A DNA stretch of 64,000 nucleotides, from assembly GCA_945910005.1 (NCBI GenBank), contig OX246749.1, forward strand, positions 26,106,411 to 26,170,410. Reading direction: 5' to 3'. Positions 35,476 to 46,500 of the stretch are shown one piece after another. Source of the stretch: Isoperla grammatica (taxonomy: Eukaryota; Arthropoda; Insecta; Plecoptera; Perlodidae). Within the stretch, counting starts at the first letter, position 1; each line of letters opens with the position of its first letter. The notes below the pieces were generated by a model that was given only the letters and a program-made list of their open reading frames with translations, was not told where the DNA came from and searched no databases. The position numbers and the translations under genes are program-made.

Positions 35476-37102
35476 CAGGGCCGGCTTTAGGCGTAAGCGA
35501 CGTACGCGACCGCGTACGGCGGCACAATTGCATAGGCGGCACTTCGGAGAAATGCCGCCTTATAAAAAAATTATTTAAGACAAGGATTGAATAGAACATT
35601 TTAAAGTTACAAGGTAAAAACACATTTTGCATGACGGGTTTTAGCAAAGAGCGTGCCAATAACTTATTACAAGTTTTATTGTACACCATCCCTTATATAC
35701 ACCTTGGAGGCTTGGAGACTGTGGTTTGGTCCAATGAGGCTATTAACGAAGTACGTGACTTTTTTAAATACGACGGCTTTACCCAACACTCATTCTCCAT
35801 TCATCCTTCGCTTTATTGAAGGGTTGATATGTTCCATGAGGTGCAGGTAACTAACAGGCGGCAAATTTGTTCATACATATCAGGCGACATCACGTGTTTC
35901 CAAGACCCGCAACCTGTGCTATTCAGTCATTACTATTGCATTCTGTTGTTTCTTTGCTCAAGTAGGATGTGTTTTTCTTCAATTTAAGAAGTGCATACAT
36001 GGATAGAAAACGTAAATAACCTTCGGGATGGGAGACGGCAAAAAAAAAGAAAGCTTGGACAGAAGAAGCTCTTATTTTAAAGAGTACGCAATGTCAACAT
36101 TTTTTATCGTTGGAGGGGGGGGGGGGGGAGGGGGCGCCGATAAACATGATTCTCACGTTGACGCCGACGCGGAGCACGATCTCGAGGGCGAGGATGACGG
36201 GACGGAGATGGCAGACATTCGGGATGACGGCCTCCTGAATACTCGTGATATAGGTATTGTCCAGTGGTGTACTCGGGGAGGGCGGGTCAGGATGGTGCCT
36301 TTTGCCTTGCAACGTCTTTTAGAAAGCAGGGCATGCCTCAGTAACTTTCATAACATTTATCGGAAAATCACATTTTTATTGTAAAGTTGTACAAGCCACA
36401 TAAGGTAATTTTAGACAGTATATGTTTTAGAGGTGTTTTGTAGGCATATACAAATACAAATTATGTAACGTGTATCAATCCAAACTATAGCTTGGCATAA
36501 TTATGTCTTAAATATTATTATTACGTATATATTTGGTAGTTTTTTTTAATGTATTACACAGAATTCAATAACTTTTTCTAAAGAAGCATAATACTAATTG
36601 TGCTTGCCAAGTAAAATATTAAAATAACACAACCAGTTGAAAAAGCAGACCAACCCCTTCAAGTAGTTCATAAATGAACTCGCTGATGACACATAAATAG
36701 TTGCACATGCATAGTTGTTGCTTCCTTCGCACCAAATTTTTCATACATAAATGTGTAACGCGCGAGACTCTGGTTCAGGAGATCGCTGGTTCAATACCCA
36801 CCACTGGGAATCATAATCAAGTTTTGCCAATATTTTCTACCAACGTTAGGGTGGATGCTAAGGGATGAGTCCGCTCAAACTTCCCGTGTCCATTCTATCT
36901 AGTTATTCCTCACAATTAGGGCATGAATTATCTCCGAGCGGGTTTCCTTAGCAAAATAATACAAACGCCTTTTGAAGTTTTTTGTTATCTCATCTTTAAA
37001 ATAGGTGATTATCAACATGCTATTGTCAGGGGAAATATAACATATTATAGGCGGCATTTTCACTTCCCGCGTACACGAGATTTTACCCTTAAGCCGGGCC
37101 TG
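35476..37102 (+). mobile_element. hAT transposon, degraded, 1627 bp
   Basis: The ends cagggccggctttagg and ccttaagccgggcctg are imperfect inverted repeats. They lie inside a perfect 8-bp duplication gtttcacc (35468-35475 and 37103-37110). It carries remnants of a protein-coding start (35999-36384), so it derives from an autonomous element, but most of the transposase is missing. Confidence 0.88.
35999..36384 (+). pseudogene. hAT-element protein N-terminal remnant
   Basis: From the ATG at 35999 one frame reads MDRKRK, then a stop, then PSGWETAKKKKAWTEEALI. A basic Lys-rich start of this kind resembles the N-terminus of ZMYM1/TTF-type hAT transposases. A second frame (36028-36384) runs through an acidic segment (DADAEHDLEGEDDGTEMADI) after a G14 run that probably shifted the frame. 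No catalytic hAT core is visible. Confidence 0.5.
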
Positions 37103-37415
37103 GTTTCACCCCTGCCTTTTTTCACATAACCTCACTTTGGCGTCCGCCAAACCCATGCAATGCCCGTGCTAAGCCAAGAACACGAATATATTTCAATTTA
37201 TGTAGAAAGACTAGGCCTATTCATATCCAAGGTGTGGCTGTAGCCTGAAATACGAGCATTAGGCCGCGTTTTTTTACATCTTTGTTACTGGAAACGCGTT
37301 CGTCCGTCATAAGTGCTCGGAAATGCTCTGACGTTTCAGAGCCTACTCGCGGCTTGCTCGGGTCTGATCGAAGTAGAGCAGGGAGTAAGTTAGAGTACGT
37401 CGGGCGAACAAACCT

Positions 37416-37592
37416 ATTATTAGCAGCCCACAGTGGCTCTCTTGCTGCCTTTGGTAAACTTTGAGCCCATGCATTCGCCAGGTTCGATACCTGTTAAGTC
37501 ATGGATTCCGTATGGAGTGGTTTTTATCTTCATGGTTTCACCACTCACTGTCTCGATAATCATCGTTGCCAATATATGATTACGTAAAGGCT
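37416..37592. other. Intron DNA with a box-B-like motif
   Basis: caggttcgatacctg near 37479 resembles a tRNA-derived box B. Nothing else is recognised before the microsatellite. Confidence 0.3.
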
Positions 37593-37728
37593 ACATACAT
37601 ACATACATACATACATACATACATACATACATACATACATACATACATACATACATACATACATACATACATACATACATACATACATACATACATACAT
37701 ACATACATACATACATACATACATACAT

Positions 37729-37761
<33 letters not shown>

Positions 37762-37945
37762 TACATACATACATACATACATACATACATACATACATAC
37801 ATACATACATACATACATACATACATACATACATACATACATACATACATACATACATACATACATACATACATACATACATACATTCATACATACATAC
37901 ATACATACATACATACATACATACATACATACATACATACATACA

Positions 37946-37974
<29 letters not shown>
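37593..37974. repeat. (ACAT)n microsatellite, about 95 copies
   Basis: 382 bp of ACAT with a short (AC)n interruption at 37745-37760 and single variants (acattcat). It directly abuts a truncated copy of the first Ig exon. Tyr-Val-Cys-Met and Ile-His-Thr-Tyr frames are artefacts. Confidence 0.98.
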
Positions 37975-37978
<4 letters not shown>

Positions 37979-37979
37979 G

Positions 37980-38266
37980 CGACCATGACGCCGGACTACG
38001 TGCGAGTATCCCCAGCCCTCCACACTGTCACCTTCACCTGCTCTGCTGACGTAGCCCTGGCCGGGTGTCAGTTGTATTGCAACGCGACATAATTGTGTTG
38101 TTCTGTGTCTCAGGGGTCGCGTCCTACAGCCTCACCATAGCCCCGGACTACGTGCGAGTATCCCAAGCCCTCCAGACTGTCACCTTCAACTGCTCTGCTG
38201 ACGTAGCCCTGGCCGGGTGTCAGTTGTATTGCAACGCGACATAATTGTGTTTGTTCTGTGTCTCAG
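37980..38266 (+). repeat. Tandem truncated copies of the first Ig exon and its acceptor
   Basis: Two copies precede the real exon at spacings of 152 and 153 bp (ggactacg at 37993 and 38145; ggattacg at 38298). Each matches the acceptor and the first about 100 bp of the exon up to ccgggtgtcagtt, then runs into ttgcaacgcgacataa with an in-frame stop. The second copy keeps an intact acceptor (tgtgtctcag/ggg, exon start 38114). The first has lost its acceptor to the (ACAT)n array. Confidence 0.85.
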
Positions 38267-38626
38267 GGGTGGCGTCCTACAACCTCACCATTACCCCGGA
38301 TTACGGGCGAGTATCCCGAGCACCCCAAACGGTAACCTTCACCTGCTCTGCTGGTGTAGCCCTGACCGGGTGTCAGTTCACGTGGCGGGACGGGGAGGGC
38401 AAGGAAGGTCCACTGCTGGATCTTAGTCGGGGGTCTCTGTCCCAGGCTAACTCTGTCCATCTGACCTCTGAGCTCACCGGCTACAGCTACAACGGCCGGG
38501 GTCTGGGGGCGGGGGACTGCGGGGTCACCCTGAAGGTGACGGGCTCTAAGGTGTGGATGGTCGCTTGTCGAGTCCGAGCCGGGAACGGTGGCTGGAGCTA
38601 CGCCTGGGCCGACCTCTATGCTGACG
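38267..38626 (+). CDS. Ig-domain secreted protein, exon 2 (Ig domain 1)
   Basis: A 360-nt exon bounded by tgtgtctcag/ggg and gacg/gtgagt, phase 1 at both ends, coding residues 19-139 of the assembled protein. It is one Ig domain: Cys45 and Cys119 are the canonical B- and F-strand pair, Trp58 the core tryptophan. Cys54 and Cys103 form a possible second disulfide, a pattern reminiscent of arthropod neuronal Ig proteins of the fasciclin-3/beat type, which I mention only as a resemblance. An N-glycosylation site NLT starts at residue 24. Tandem decoy copies of its 5' part lie just upstream. It presumably acts in extracellular protein binding. Confidence 0.8.
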
Positions 38627-38654
38627 GTGAGTTTCACTCTTTCCACACACTTGA

Positions 38655-38755
38655 GCGCGTTGTGTGGCTCGTTGGTCTAGTGGAATTAGTTTATTCCTGA
38701 TTCCAATGCCGAAGCACTAGAGCTAGATTCCCGGTTCGGGGTGGTTTTTTCATTT
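38655..38755 (+). mobile_element. tRNA-derived SINE head in intron 2
   Basis: gtggctcgttggtctagtgg (good box A) and ctagattcccggttcggggtgg (degenerate box B) lie about 65 bp apart, followed by ggttttttcatttttgg, the linker that follows box B in the 50-kb copies. Confidence 0.55.
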
Positions 38756-38759
38756 TTGG

Positions 38760-40590
38760 AACTTGACTTTATCTTTGTATGATATAAGAAAAATGACAAT
38801 AAGCCGCATAAGATGTATTTAAGGAAATAATATTTTAAGCGGACAGTATAGTCTATAATATAATGAAAAAAATTTAAATTTCACAAATATAAACCGATCA
38901 GCCTGAAATTATTTACACAAATACATCAGCATCTTTACATAAAACTTTATGTTTTTAAATATTATGGTGCCATTATTTGAGCACATTCTGTTTTCAAGTA
39001 CTAGTTTACCGGACTTAGAAAGGGCTTTTAAAATTTATGAAGTAAACAACAAATAAAATTAAAAAAAAACGTGTTAGGTATTGTAATGATTCACTCAACA
39101 TAACCACGTATCGATTTAGTGAAAAAAAATTCCTTATGGCCAAAACGAAAGTTTAAAAAAAAAATATTGAACGCAAATTTAAGTTATAAAACCTGATTTA
39201 TCAGTTTTAAACATTAGTTATTATGAACGTGTTTCAAAAATTTAAAAAGATTGTCCTCGATCCTATCCTAAAAAGTGTAAGGACAAGAGAAGAGGATTGA
39301 TTTGAAAGAGTGTCCTTAATATATAGCTGACGGCTTTATTTGCAAAAATACCATACAAACGTAACTAATAAATTCCAGTTGGACGGGAAGTTATTTTTAA
39401 TGGAAAACTTCAATGTTAATTTCTCATTGAACCATAAATAAACACTTTTTTAAGATCTATGAGCAAGATTCATTGAAAGAGAACTCATTCATTTTCAAAC
39501 AATTCTTTGGGAGGTGTTCTAAACGCCAAGTTTCAAGGAGGTATTGGTGTTTACAATTGAAAATGTTAGTGCAATATTAATAACACACAAAATGGATACG
39601 CATTCAGTGTAATTAGCTTTTAAATACCATACACAGCTTTATATCGTTGGCTTTCTAAATTGTACTTGAGCTTCTTTGGAGCCCGGTAAAATTGTATAAA
39701 AAAAAACAGAATAGATCAAAAATGGTCGGAAAATGGTAGCAAACTTTTAAAACATATCACATGTAACATTAAGGTGTCGATGCAGGTGTGTCTGCAATTT
39801 TATGTTGATATGATCACATTTGTGAAATTTTTAATTTTCTATTATATAAAGATTGATTAATGCTTAACTTCTCATATTTTTGCAACAATGGCTAATCGAG
39901 ACGATGAGAAGATGATGATGAAGAATAAAGCCACATCCGAATCAGATCCATTGTACGTCGCGTGGGTTGTCATACGGGAGTCCAGCAAGGGAGGGTAGGG
40001 CCAAGTGGGAGGAGACATGTTCAGTGGGACAGTGGGAGGGGAAAGGGACAGGGTCTCCTTTTGTCGCCTCTTACGACTAGCAGAGTCACTCTGGGCCGTG
40101 CCTATTCTACCCCGGGCCGAGACGGGTCTTCTATTATATAATGTCACCTTAAAAGATAATTTTAATAAAATTACTCCATGCTTATATAAGCAGATTTTGG
40201 ACATGTAATGGAGCTCAATTTTCTGATGACTGATATCATAAAACCTACTGCTGCAATTTTTTTTTGGGATAGTTGATTTTTGGGTTTAGTCTAATTTCCC
40301 TAGATTTATAATACAGTCAAGGCGGAACCGGGGTCTTGTACCCGACATAGCAAGGATTGAAAAAAATAACATTATAAATATGTCCTAAGTAAAACAATCT
40401 CAACAATGAATGAACTAGTTGTAGAGTTCGTCGTTGCCCACAAAGTAAACTTTCAAAAATAATAACATAAAAGTTAAAATACCAAAAGTAAAATAAAATA
40501 AACTGAAAATCAGATCGTATATTATTGTAACTGAGTTGGTATGGACTAAAACACAAACGTCACTATAGGAGTGTTGTATATCTGCTCCCT
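38760..40590. other. Intron 2 DNA
   Basis: AT-rich, no exon or repeat recognised apart from a few homopolymer runs. 39890-40140 is more GC-balanced and open in places but shows no domain. Confidence 0.4.
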
Positions 40591-40598
40591 GGTTACAG

Positions 40599-40919
40599 CC
40601 TGGGACCCCACCTCTCACACCCTGACACCGAGGGAGGCCGTCGTTCTCCAGGGCGGGAAGGCGAGGTTCGCGTTGAAGGCGCAGGGACCGTTGGACAGCT
40701 GCGTCTTTTACCCGCCAGGCAAGGATCTTGACTTCGACCAGGGATCCGAGTCTGCCGACAGCGCCGGCCGGCATCGCTACCTGGGCGCTGGACTGCAGAG
40801 CGGCGAGTGCGGTCTGGCTGTGAGCAACGTCCGCGAGGAGGACAACGGGCCGGTCAGGTGTTGGATCAGCGCGTCCGGGAGCAAGGATGAATACAGATAC
40901 ATGACTCTCATTGTAGCAA
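40599..40919 (+). CDS. Ig-domain secreted protein, exon 3 (Ig domain 2)
   Basis: A 321-nt exon between ctggttacag/cct and gcaa/gtaggt, phase 1-1, residues 139-246. It has the late Ig signature ECGLAVSNVREEDNGPVRCW, with Cys226 in strand F, Cys173 and Cys209. The usual B-strand cysteine is absent: the equivalent position reads ARFALKAQG (Leu164 or Ala163), so the canonical disulfide cannot form and Cys173-Cys209 matches the extra pair of domain 1. The domain lacks a clear C-strand Trp as well. Spacing and hydrophobic pattern still fit an Ig fold. Confidence 0.78.
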
Positions 40920-41164
40920 GTAGGTTTACCAACAACACTACCACTTTGTCACGGTTCAGTCAATAAATGGTCAAGACTCACGGCAGCTACAACAATCTGT
41001 TTTTGAAATTACTTTCCCTCATCGTGATGGTTCAATTAATAACACATTAAGTTTTAAATTAAATAATGAAAACTTGAAAACAGTTAAGTGATATTTTGAA
41101 TAAAATTGACCTGGATAATAACTCCGATGTCAGAACCTATCTATCGTCAATGCACGTGTGCGTT

Positions 41165-42060
41165 ATGTTATGGGGTCCATTGTTGTATTGGGGCCTAGCA
41201 CTCATTGTGACTAGTTGTAGCTAGACCCCCACTGTGAGGTGTTTTTGGAAAGGTTATCACGCGACGAAAACGATTAAAACAACTTCTGACCTCCGTTCTG
41301 TAAAACTGACTGAGATATGGGCCCTTTTATTGTATTAGGGCCTACAACACATTGTGACTAAAGTCGATTTACTTATAAGAAGCAAAGTGAATGAATGAAA
41401 AAACCCCGCCGAGGTGCGCATTGTGGCCGATTGCAAGTTGTCACCTGTGAAGGCTTCGAGCTCATCAACTGTTACCCCTCCTGCTAGACCCCCACTGTGA
41501 GGTGTTTTAAGAATGATCATCATACGTCAAAAACAACTTAAACTAATTCCGACCTCCTATCTGTCAAACTGGCTGAGATATGGGCCCTTTTGATATATTA
41601 GGGCCAAACACACATTGTGACTAGTTTAAGCTGACCCCCCTTTTAGAGGTGTTTTTAGAACGTAAATCATAAGTCATAATCGACTGAAACCTCCTATCTG
41701 TAAAACAGACTGAGATATGGGCCCTTTTGTTGTAGTGGGGCCTAACACACATTGTGACTAGTGAAAGCAAGACCGCCACTGTGAGGTGTTTTTAAAACGG
41801 TAATCATACGTCAAAACGATTAAAACAACTTTCGACCACCTATCTGTAACACTGGCTGAGATATGGGCCCTTTTGTTGTATAATTCCTAACAAACATTGT
41901 GACTAGTTGTAGGAAGACCCTATATGTGATTTGTTTTTAAAATCTTAACCATACGTCTTAATCGATTGAAACCCTTTCCGACCGTCATTAGTTATAACTA
42001 GCTGAGATTTGGGCCCTAATGTTGCATTGGGGCCTGACACGTACTGTAAATAGAAGTGAC
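41165..42060. repeat. Degenerate intronic repeat, about 146-bp unit
   Basis: The phrase gagatatgggcccttttgtt (or variant) recurs at 41312, 41575, 41712, 41858 and 42004, with ggggcctaacacacattgtg and cccccactgtgaggtgtttt between. One interval is longer because about 125 bp of unrelated sequence is inserted near 41357-41483. Confidence 0.8.
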
Positions 42061-42084
42061 CCACCCTAAGTGATTTTACACAGC

Positions 42085-42758
42085 CATCTGTGAGCTGCAC
42101 GAGGCTAGATGATTGTATGTCTCAGTGTTGCTATGTCATGCTTCAGGTCCCCCCAGCGCACCAACCCTGAGTGTTGTCTACCCGGCCACCTGTGAGCTGC
42201 ATGAGGCTAGATGATTGTATGTCTCATTGTTGCTATGTCATGCTTCAGGTCACCCCAGCGCACCAACCCAGAGTGTTATCTACACGGCCACCTGTGAGCT
42301 GCACGAGGCTAGATAAGTGTATGTCTCAGTGTTGCTATGTCATGCTTTAGGTCCCCCCAGCACACCAATCCTGAGTGTTGTCTACACGGCCACCTGTTAG
42401 CTGCACGAGGCTAGATGAGTGTATGTCTCAGTGTTGCTATGTCATGCTTCAGGTCCCCCCAGCACACCAACCCTGAGTGTTGTCTACACGGCCACCTGTG
42501 AGCTGCACGAGGCTAGATGATTGTATGTGTCAGTGTTGCTATGTCATGCTTCAGGTCCCCCCAGCACACCAACCCTGAGTGTTGTCTACACGGCCACCTG
42601 TGAACTGCACAAGGCTAGATGATTGTATGTGTCAGTGTTGCTATGTCATGCTTTAGGTCTTCCCAGCGCACCAAGGCTTAGTGTTGTCTACACGGCCACC
42701 TGTGAGCTGCATGAGGCTAGATGATTGTATGTCTCAGTGTTGCTATGTCATGCTTCAG
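42085..42758 (+). repeat. 102-bp ladder of splice-acceptor/exon copies before exon 4
   Basis: Six copies of the acceptor plus the first part of exon 4 have exon starts at 42147, 42249, 42351, 42453, 42555 and 42657. Each is exactly 102 bp from the next and the last is 102 bp from the real exon start (42759). A partial copy precedes them. Each has tgtcatgcttcag (or ctttag) then gtccccccagcgcaccaacc. Relative to the real exon the copies lack 15 bp (between two acgg tetramers), then meet an in-frame stop in ggctagatga. A gtatgt that could act as a donor follows in most copies. Confidence 0.9.
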
Positions 42759-43073
42759 GTCCCCCTAGCGCACCAACCCTGAGTGTTGTGTACACGGAGG
42801 TCAGCGTCACGGCCACCTGTGAAGTGAAGGGGGCTCGTCCTGTCGCCAACATATCCTGGATCCTGGGAGATGACGTTATCCGCCAGGACGCAGTGGTGGA
42901 CTTTCTAGGGAAACCTCAGGACGCGTGGAGGTGGCCCTGGATAAAGGGGTCTGTCATGCAGAGACTCACACTCACCCGCCAGACTAAGGACAACGGCAAG
43001 GTCCTAAAGTGTGTTGTACCTCATGTGACCTTGGCCCGGCCGTTGGAGGCGACGGAGACGATCTCATTCTTTG
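42759..43073 (+). CDS. Ig-domain secreted protein, exon 4 (Ig domain 3)
   Basis: A 315-nt exon between gcttcag/gtc and tttg/gtaagt, phase 1-1, residues 246-351. It is a C2/CD80-like Ig domain: Cys266 in VTATCEVKGARPVANISW, Trp279, and Cys330 in KDNGKVLKCVV. An N-glycosylation site NIS begins at residue 276. The domain carries a Trp-rich insert (DAWRWPWIKG) between strands. Six truncated copies of its 5' part stand upstream in a strict 102-bp ladder. The intron after it is occupied by a gypsy element in antisense. Confidence 0.85.
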
Positions 43074-43209
43074 GTAAGTTATGTTTGTATACATGTTGTG
43101 TAGAACTGATATTTTCTCAGTTTGATGCTGCTTCCATCCATCGTTTTGTGACCACCGCTTACCTCCGTTACAACCCGACAATCATATCATATTTACACAC
43201 ATTTCATAT

Positions 43210-43508
43210 TGTTGCGTCGTCTAGTATACAAATAACTGATACTTTAAACACTGCGTAATATTACTTTTATTTCATTTCTTTTGATACACAACACTAACCT
43301 GCATTTTCCTTTTACAACCATACCCATTCTGTCTTTTCACCGCCTTCACACTCTTTTCATTCCTATAACTTAATCTGAATAATCCACGGTCTTCTTGATG
43401 CTTTATACAATTCCAATTACACCGCCTTCTTACTATTTCCATTCCTATAACTACAATACTAATCTAAACTACTAATAACTATATAGTGTAAGCAGGCACA
43501 CCGTGACA
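43210..43508 (-). repeat. 3' LTR of the intronic gypsy element
   Basis: 299 bp, from tgttgcgtcgtctagtatac to gcaggcacaccgtgaca on the + strand. In element sense it begins TGTCACGGTGTGCC. Confidence 0.93.
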
Positions 43509-43522
43509 TTCTCCCCCCCTTA
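43509..43522 (-). promoter_or_regulatory. Polypurine tract
   Basis: In element sense aagggggggagaa lies directly against the 3' LTR and overlaps the pol stop codon. It is the expected primer for plus-strand DNA synthesis. Confidence 0.85.
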
Positions 43523-46500
43523 GTCGTGAACCGTAGACTTGGACTTCCTCGGGCGTAAAACTCGGCGTTGCTGATCTTCCACTGTTGTAGCCCAAGAAGG
43601 ACTCGATACCCATTTCTTAAGCTGGTCAGCATTCGCTCTTCCCATACATTTGCCAGACTTAGGATCGACTAACTCAAAAGAGTTAGTGGCAATCTGTCGA
43701 GTGATTTGATAAGGTCCGGAGTGGCGTGGAGCTAAACCAGCAGACACTGCCATCGCTGCATCACTGAGAACGTGAGCGTTCCGCAAAACTAGATCACCAA
43801 CAACAAAGGGGTTTGGTTGACGACGGACATCATAGTTTTGTTTAGATTTAGCTTGAGCCGCGCTTGCACGAGTCCTCGCCCAGTGCCATGCGTCTGTTAA
43901 TCGATGTTTGAGGTCCACGGCATATTCATGAACTTGGACGGCTGATGAATCCTCGTCGAGAGGGTCCCTGCGATCCCAGGGTGCGTGCAGGTCTCTGCCG
44001 TAGGTTAGCGTAGCAGGAGAGTACCCAGTTACCTCACTTACTGCGGTTCTTAATGCAAACGCTAAAGCATGAAGATGACGATCCCAATCTCGGTGATTAT
44101 CGCAGTAGGCTCGAATGCTTGTTTTTAGGGTACCATTATGCCTCTCCACCTGTTGCCCACAAGGCCTGTAAGGAACAGTATGGCGATCAGAAATGCCAAA
44201 CAATGCCATCGTGCTTTTCCAGATGGCACTGACAAATTGTTTGCCGTTATCGCTCGAAATGGCATCAGGGAATCCATGACGACAGAACAGTTCTTCTAGT
44301 TTGGATGTTATTTGCTTAGTAGTCGGGGAACGTAAAGGAAAAATTTCCGGGTACCTCGTGAACTTGTCGATGACGACCAAGATGTATAGGAAATTGTTTC
44401 GAGAACGTGGTAGGGGCCCTACTAGATCGATGCTTAGCTCTGCAAACGGTCTGACCGCAGGCGAAACCTCCATGTATCCGAACTGTTTTTGTGACCTTGG
44501 TTTTATTCGCTGACAAGTTTGACAGGAGCGGACATACGTTAGAATATCATGTCTCATCCCTAGCCACGTGTAGCGTTCTTGGGTGCGATGTAATGTCTTG
44601 AAAAATCCGAGGTGACCGCTTAAAGGATGTGAGTGAGTTGCAGCCAAGACAATTTGACGCAGGTGTTGTGGCAACCAAACGCGGGGAGGCGACAGCTGGC
44701 TTACTCGCCACATAACACCATCTGCATCTATCTCGGTTTCGCTAGCAAGATCCTTCGTCTGCCTCGAACACGTTACCGTAGTAGAGCTCTGGTTCCTCGT
44801 AACCACCCGATGTATCTCCCGTAACTGTTCGTCCTGTAGCTGTTCCGCTGCTAGTTTAGGCATGTCTGTGAGGGTGTCAATTGAGATGGTCGCTAGGTTT
44901 GTAACGCATACTTCTTGTGGAGGATCTTCAAAAGTAACTTCGGCATCAGGAGCTTCAACGAAGAGCGGCAATAGTTGATTCACAAACGTTGTTGAATCCA
45001 GGTGAGACGGCGGGTGTATTGCAATGGGGTGCCTACTGAGAGCATCAGCAGGAACGTTTGCTATTCCTCTGCGGTACTTGATCGTACAATCGTACCCCTG
45101 CAAACGCAACACCCATCTTTTGACTCTGTTGGAGGCCAATTCTGTAGAAAACATCCAACTCAGAGAAGCGTGGTCACAAATAATATCAAAGCTTGTCATT
45201 TCAATGTATGGACGGAATTTATCCACCGCCCACACCACAGCGAGACATTCCCACTCCTGTACCGTGTAATTCTCTTCATGTTTACTGAGTGTCCGACTTA
45301 TGAAGGCAACTGGCCGGAGAGGACTATTGGTTACGTTGGGGTCCGAGGCTTGGAGCAAAACCGCACCCAAACCTACGCCACTCGCGTCTGTCTCGATCAC
45401 AAAAGGTTGATTTAAGTCCGGCAAAGCCAGATCTGTGACATAAGAGAGGGCATTTTTTAAAGCTATGAACGCATTTTTCTGCGGTAAGTCCCATGTCCAA
45501 GGAGTATCTTTCCTTAGCAGACATGTAAGAGGCTTAGCAATCGTAGAAAAGTTTTGTATAAAGGTTCTATAGTAACCAACTAAACCAAGGAAACTTTGCA
45601 GGTCTTTCACTTTGCGGGGAGAAGGAAAATCGTTGACTGCAGCAACTTTTGAAGGATTTGGGCTGTACAATCCTTGTTTGATAATGTGCCCCAAGAAGTT
45701 AATAGAGGTTTGAAAGAGCTGGAGTTTACTTGTGTTTACAGTCAGTCCTGCTTTGGCAAGTCGAGCAAACACCTCCTCCAAATGTTGCAGATGTTCCTCC
45801 AATGAGTTGGAATAAATAATAATGTCGTCTAAGAATGCCAGACAGAACCGATGAGATATACCAGCAAGAACCTTGTCCATCAGTTTCTGAAACGAAGCCG
45901 GAGCCCCGGCTAAACCAAATGGCATTCGCAGGAACTCAAAAGTGCCCCTGTGACATAAGAAGGCTGTCTTGTGGCGATCTTTAGGTGCAACCGCAATTTG
46001 GAAAAAACCTTGAGAAAGGTCGATTGTCGAGAAGTAGCGTGCAGGACCAAGCTGGGCCAAAATCCAGTCTGTACGTGGCATTGGCCATTTGGGAACCTGG
46101 CTGCATTTATTAAGATGACGGTAGTCAACCGCCAATCTATAACCTCCTGTTTTCTTGGGCACGATAACCGGAGCACTGGTCCAAGAGCTTGATGATGGTT
46201 GAATGATTTTCTGTTCAAGTAATTTGTCGACTAGGCCGTCCATGACGTTTCTTTTCATATGATTGACTGGTCGAAGGCGACATTGAACTGGTGGATGAGA
46301 GTCTGTGATGATTTGATGCTGGATTAGATCTGTGAAACCGGGTGTATCCGAAAAGAGGCAAGAGTATTTATGAAGAAGGTTATGTAGTGCTGGCTGTATG
46401 CGTTTTGGGCAATCCACCATGGCAGATGAGTCCAGTAGATTGGGACAAGGTTGCGGTACAGACGCGCGTGCAGGAAGAGAAGTGCTTGTAAGACAGGATT

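Larger units (their letters stand above)
33617..37415. mobile_element. Composite DNA transposon with nested insertions
   Basis: aggtgtgttcgcccgacgta (33617) and the complement ending acgtcgggcgaacaaacct (37415) form a 24-bp inverted pair with one mismatch. A 3-bp direct repeat att flanks it. Inside lie a second element with related ends (33760-35282), an AT-rich tandem array, a foldback repeat and a hAT element. No complete transposase remains. Confidence 0.6.

Noticed and set aside
38263..38646. Minus-strand frame of 127 residues opposite Ig exon 2
   Set aside because: Shadow of the real exon; the plus strand has Ig residues, splice sites and matching phases.
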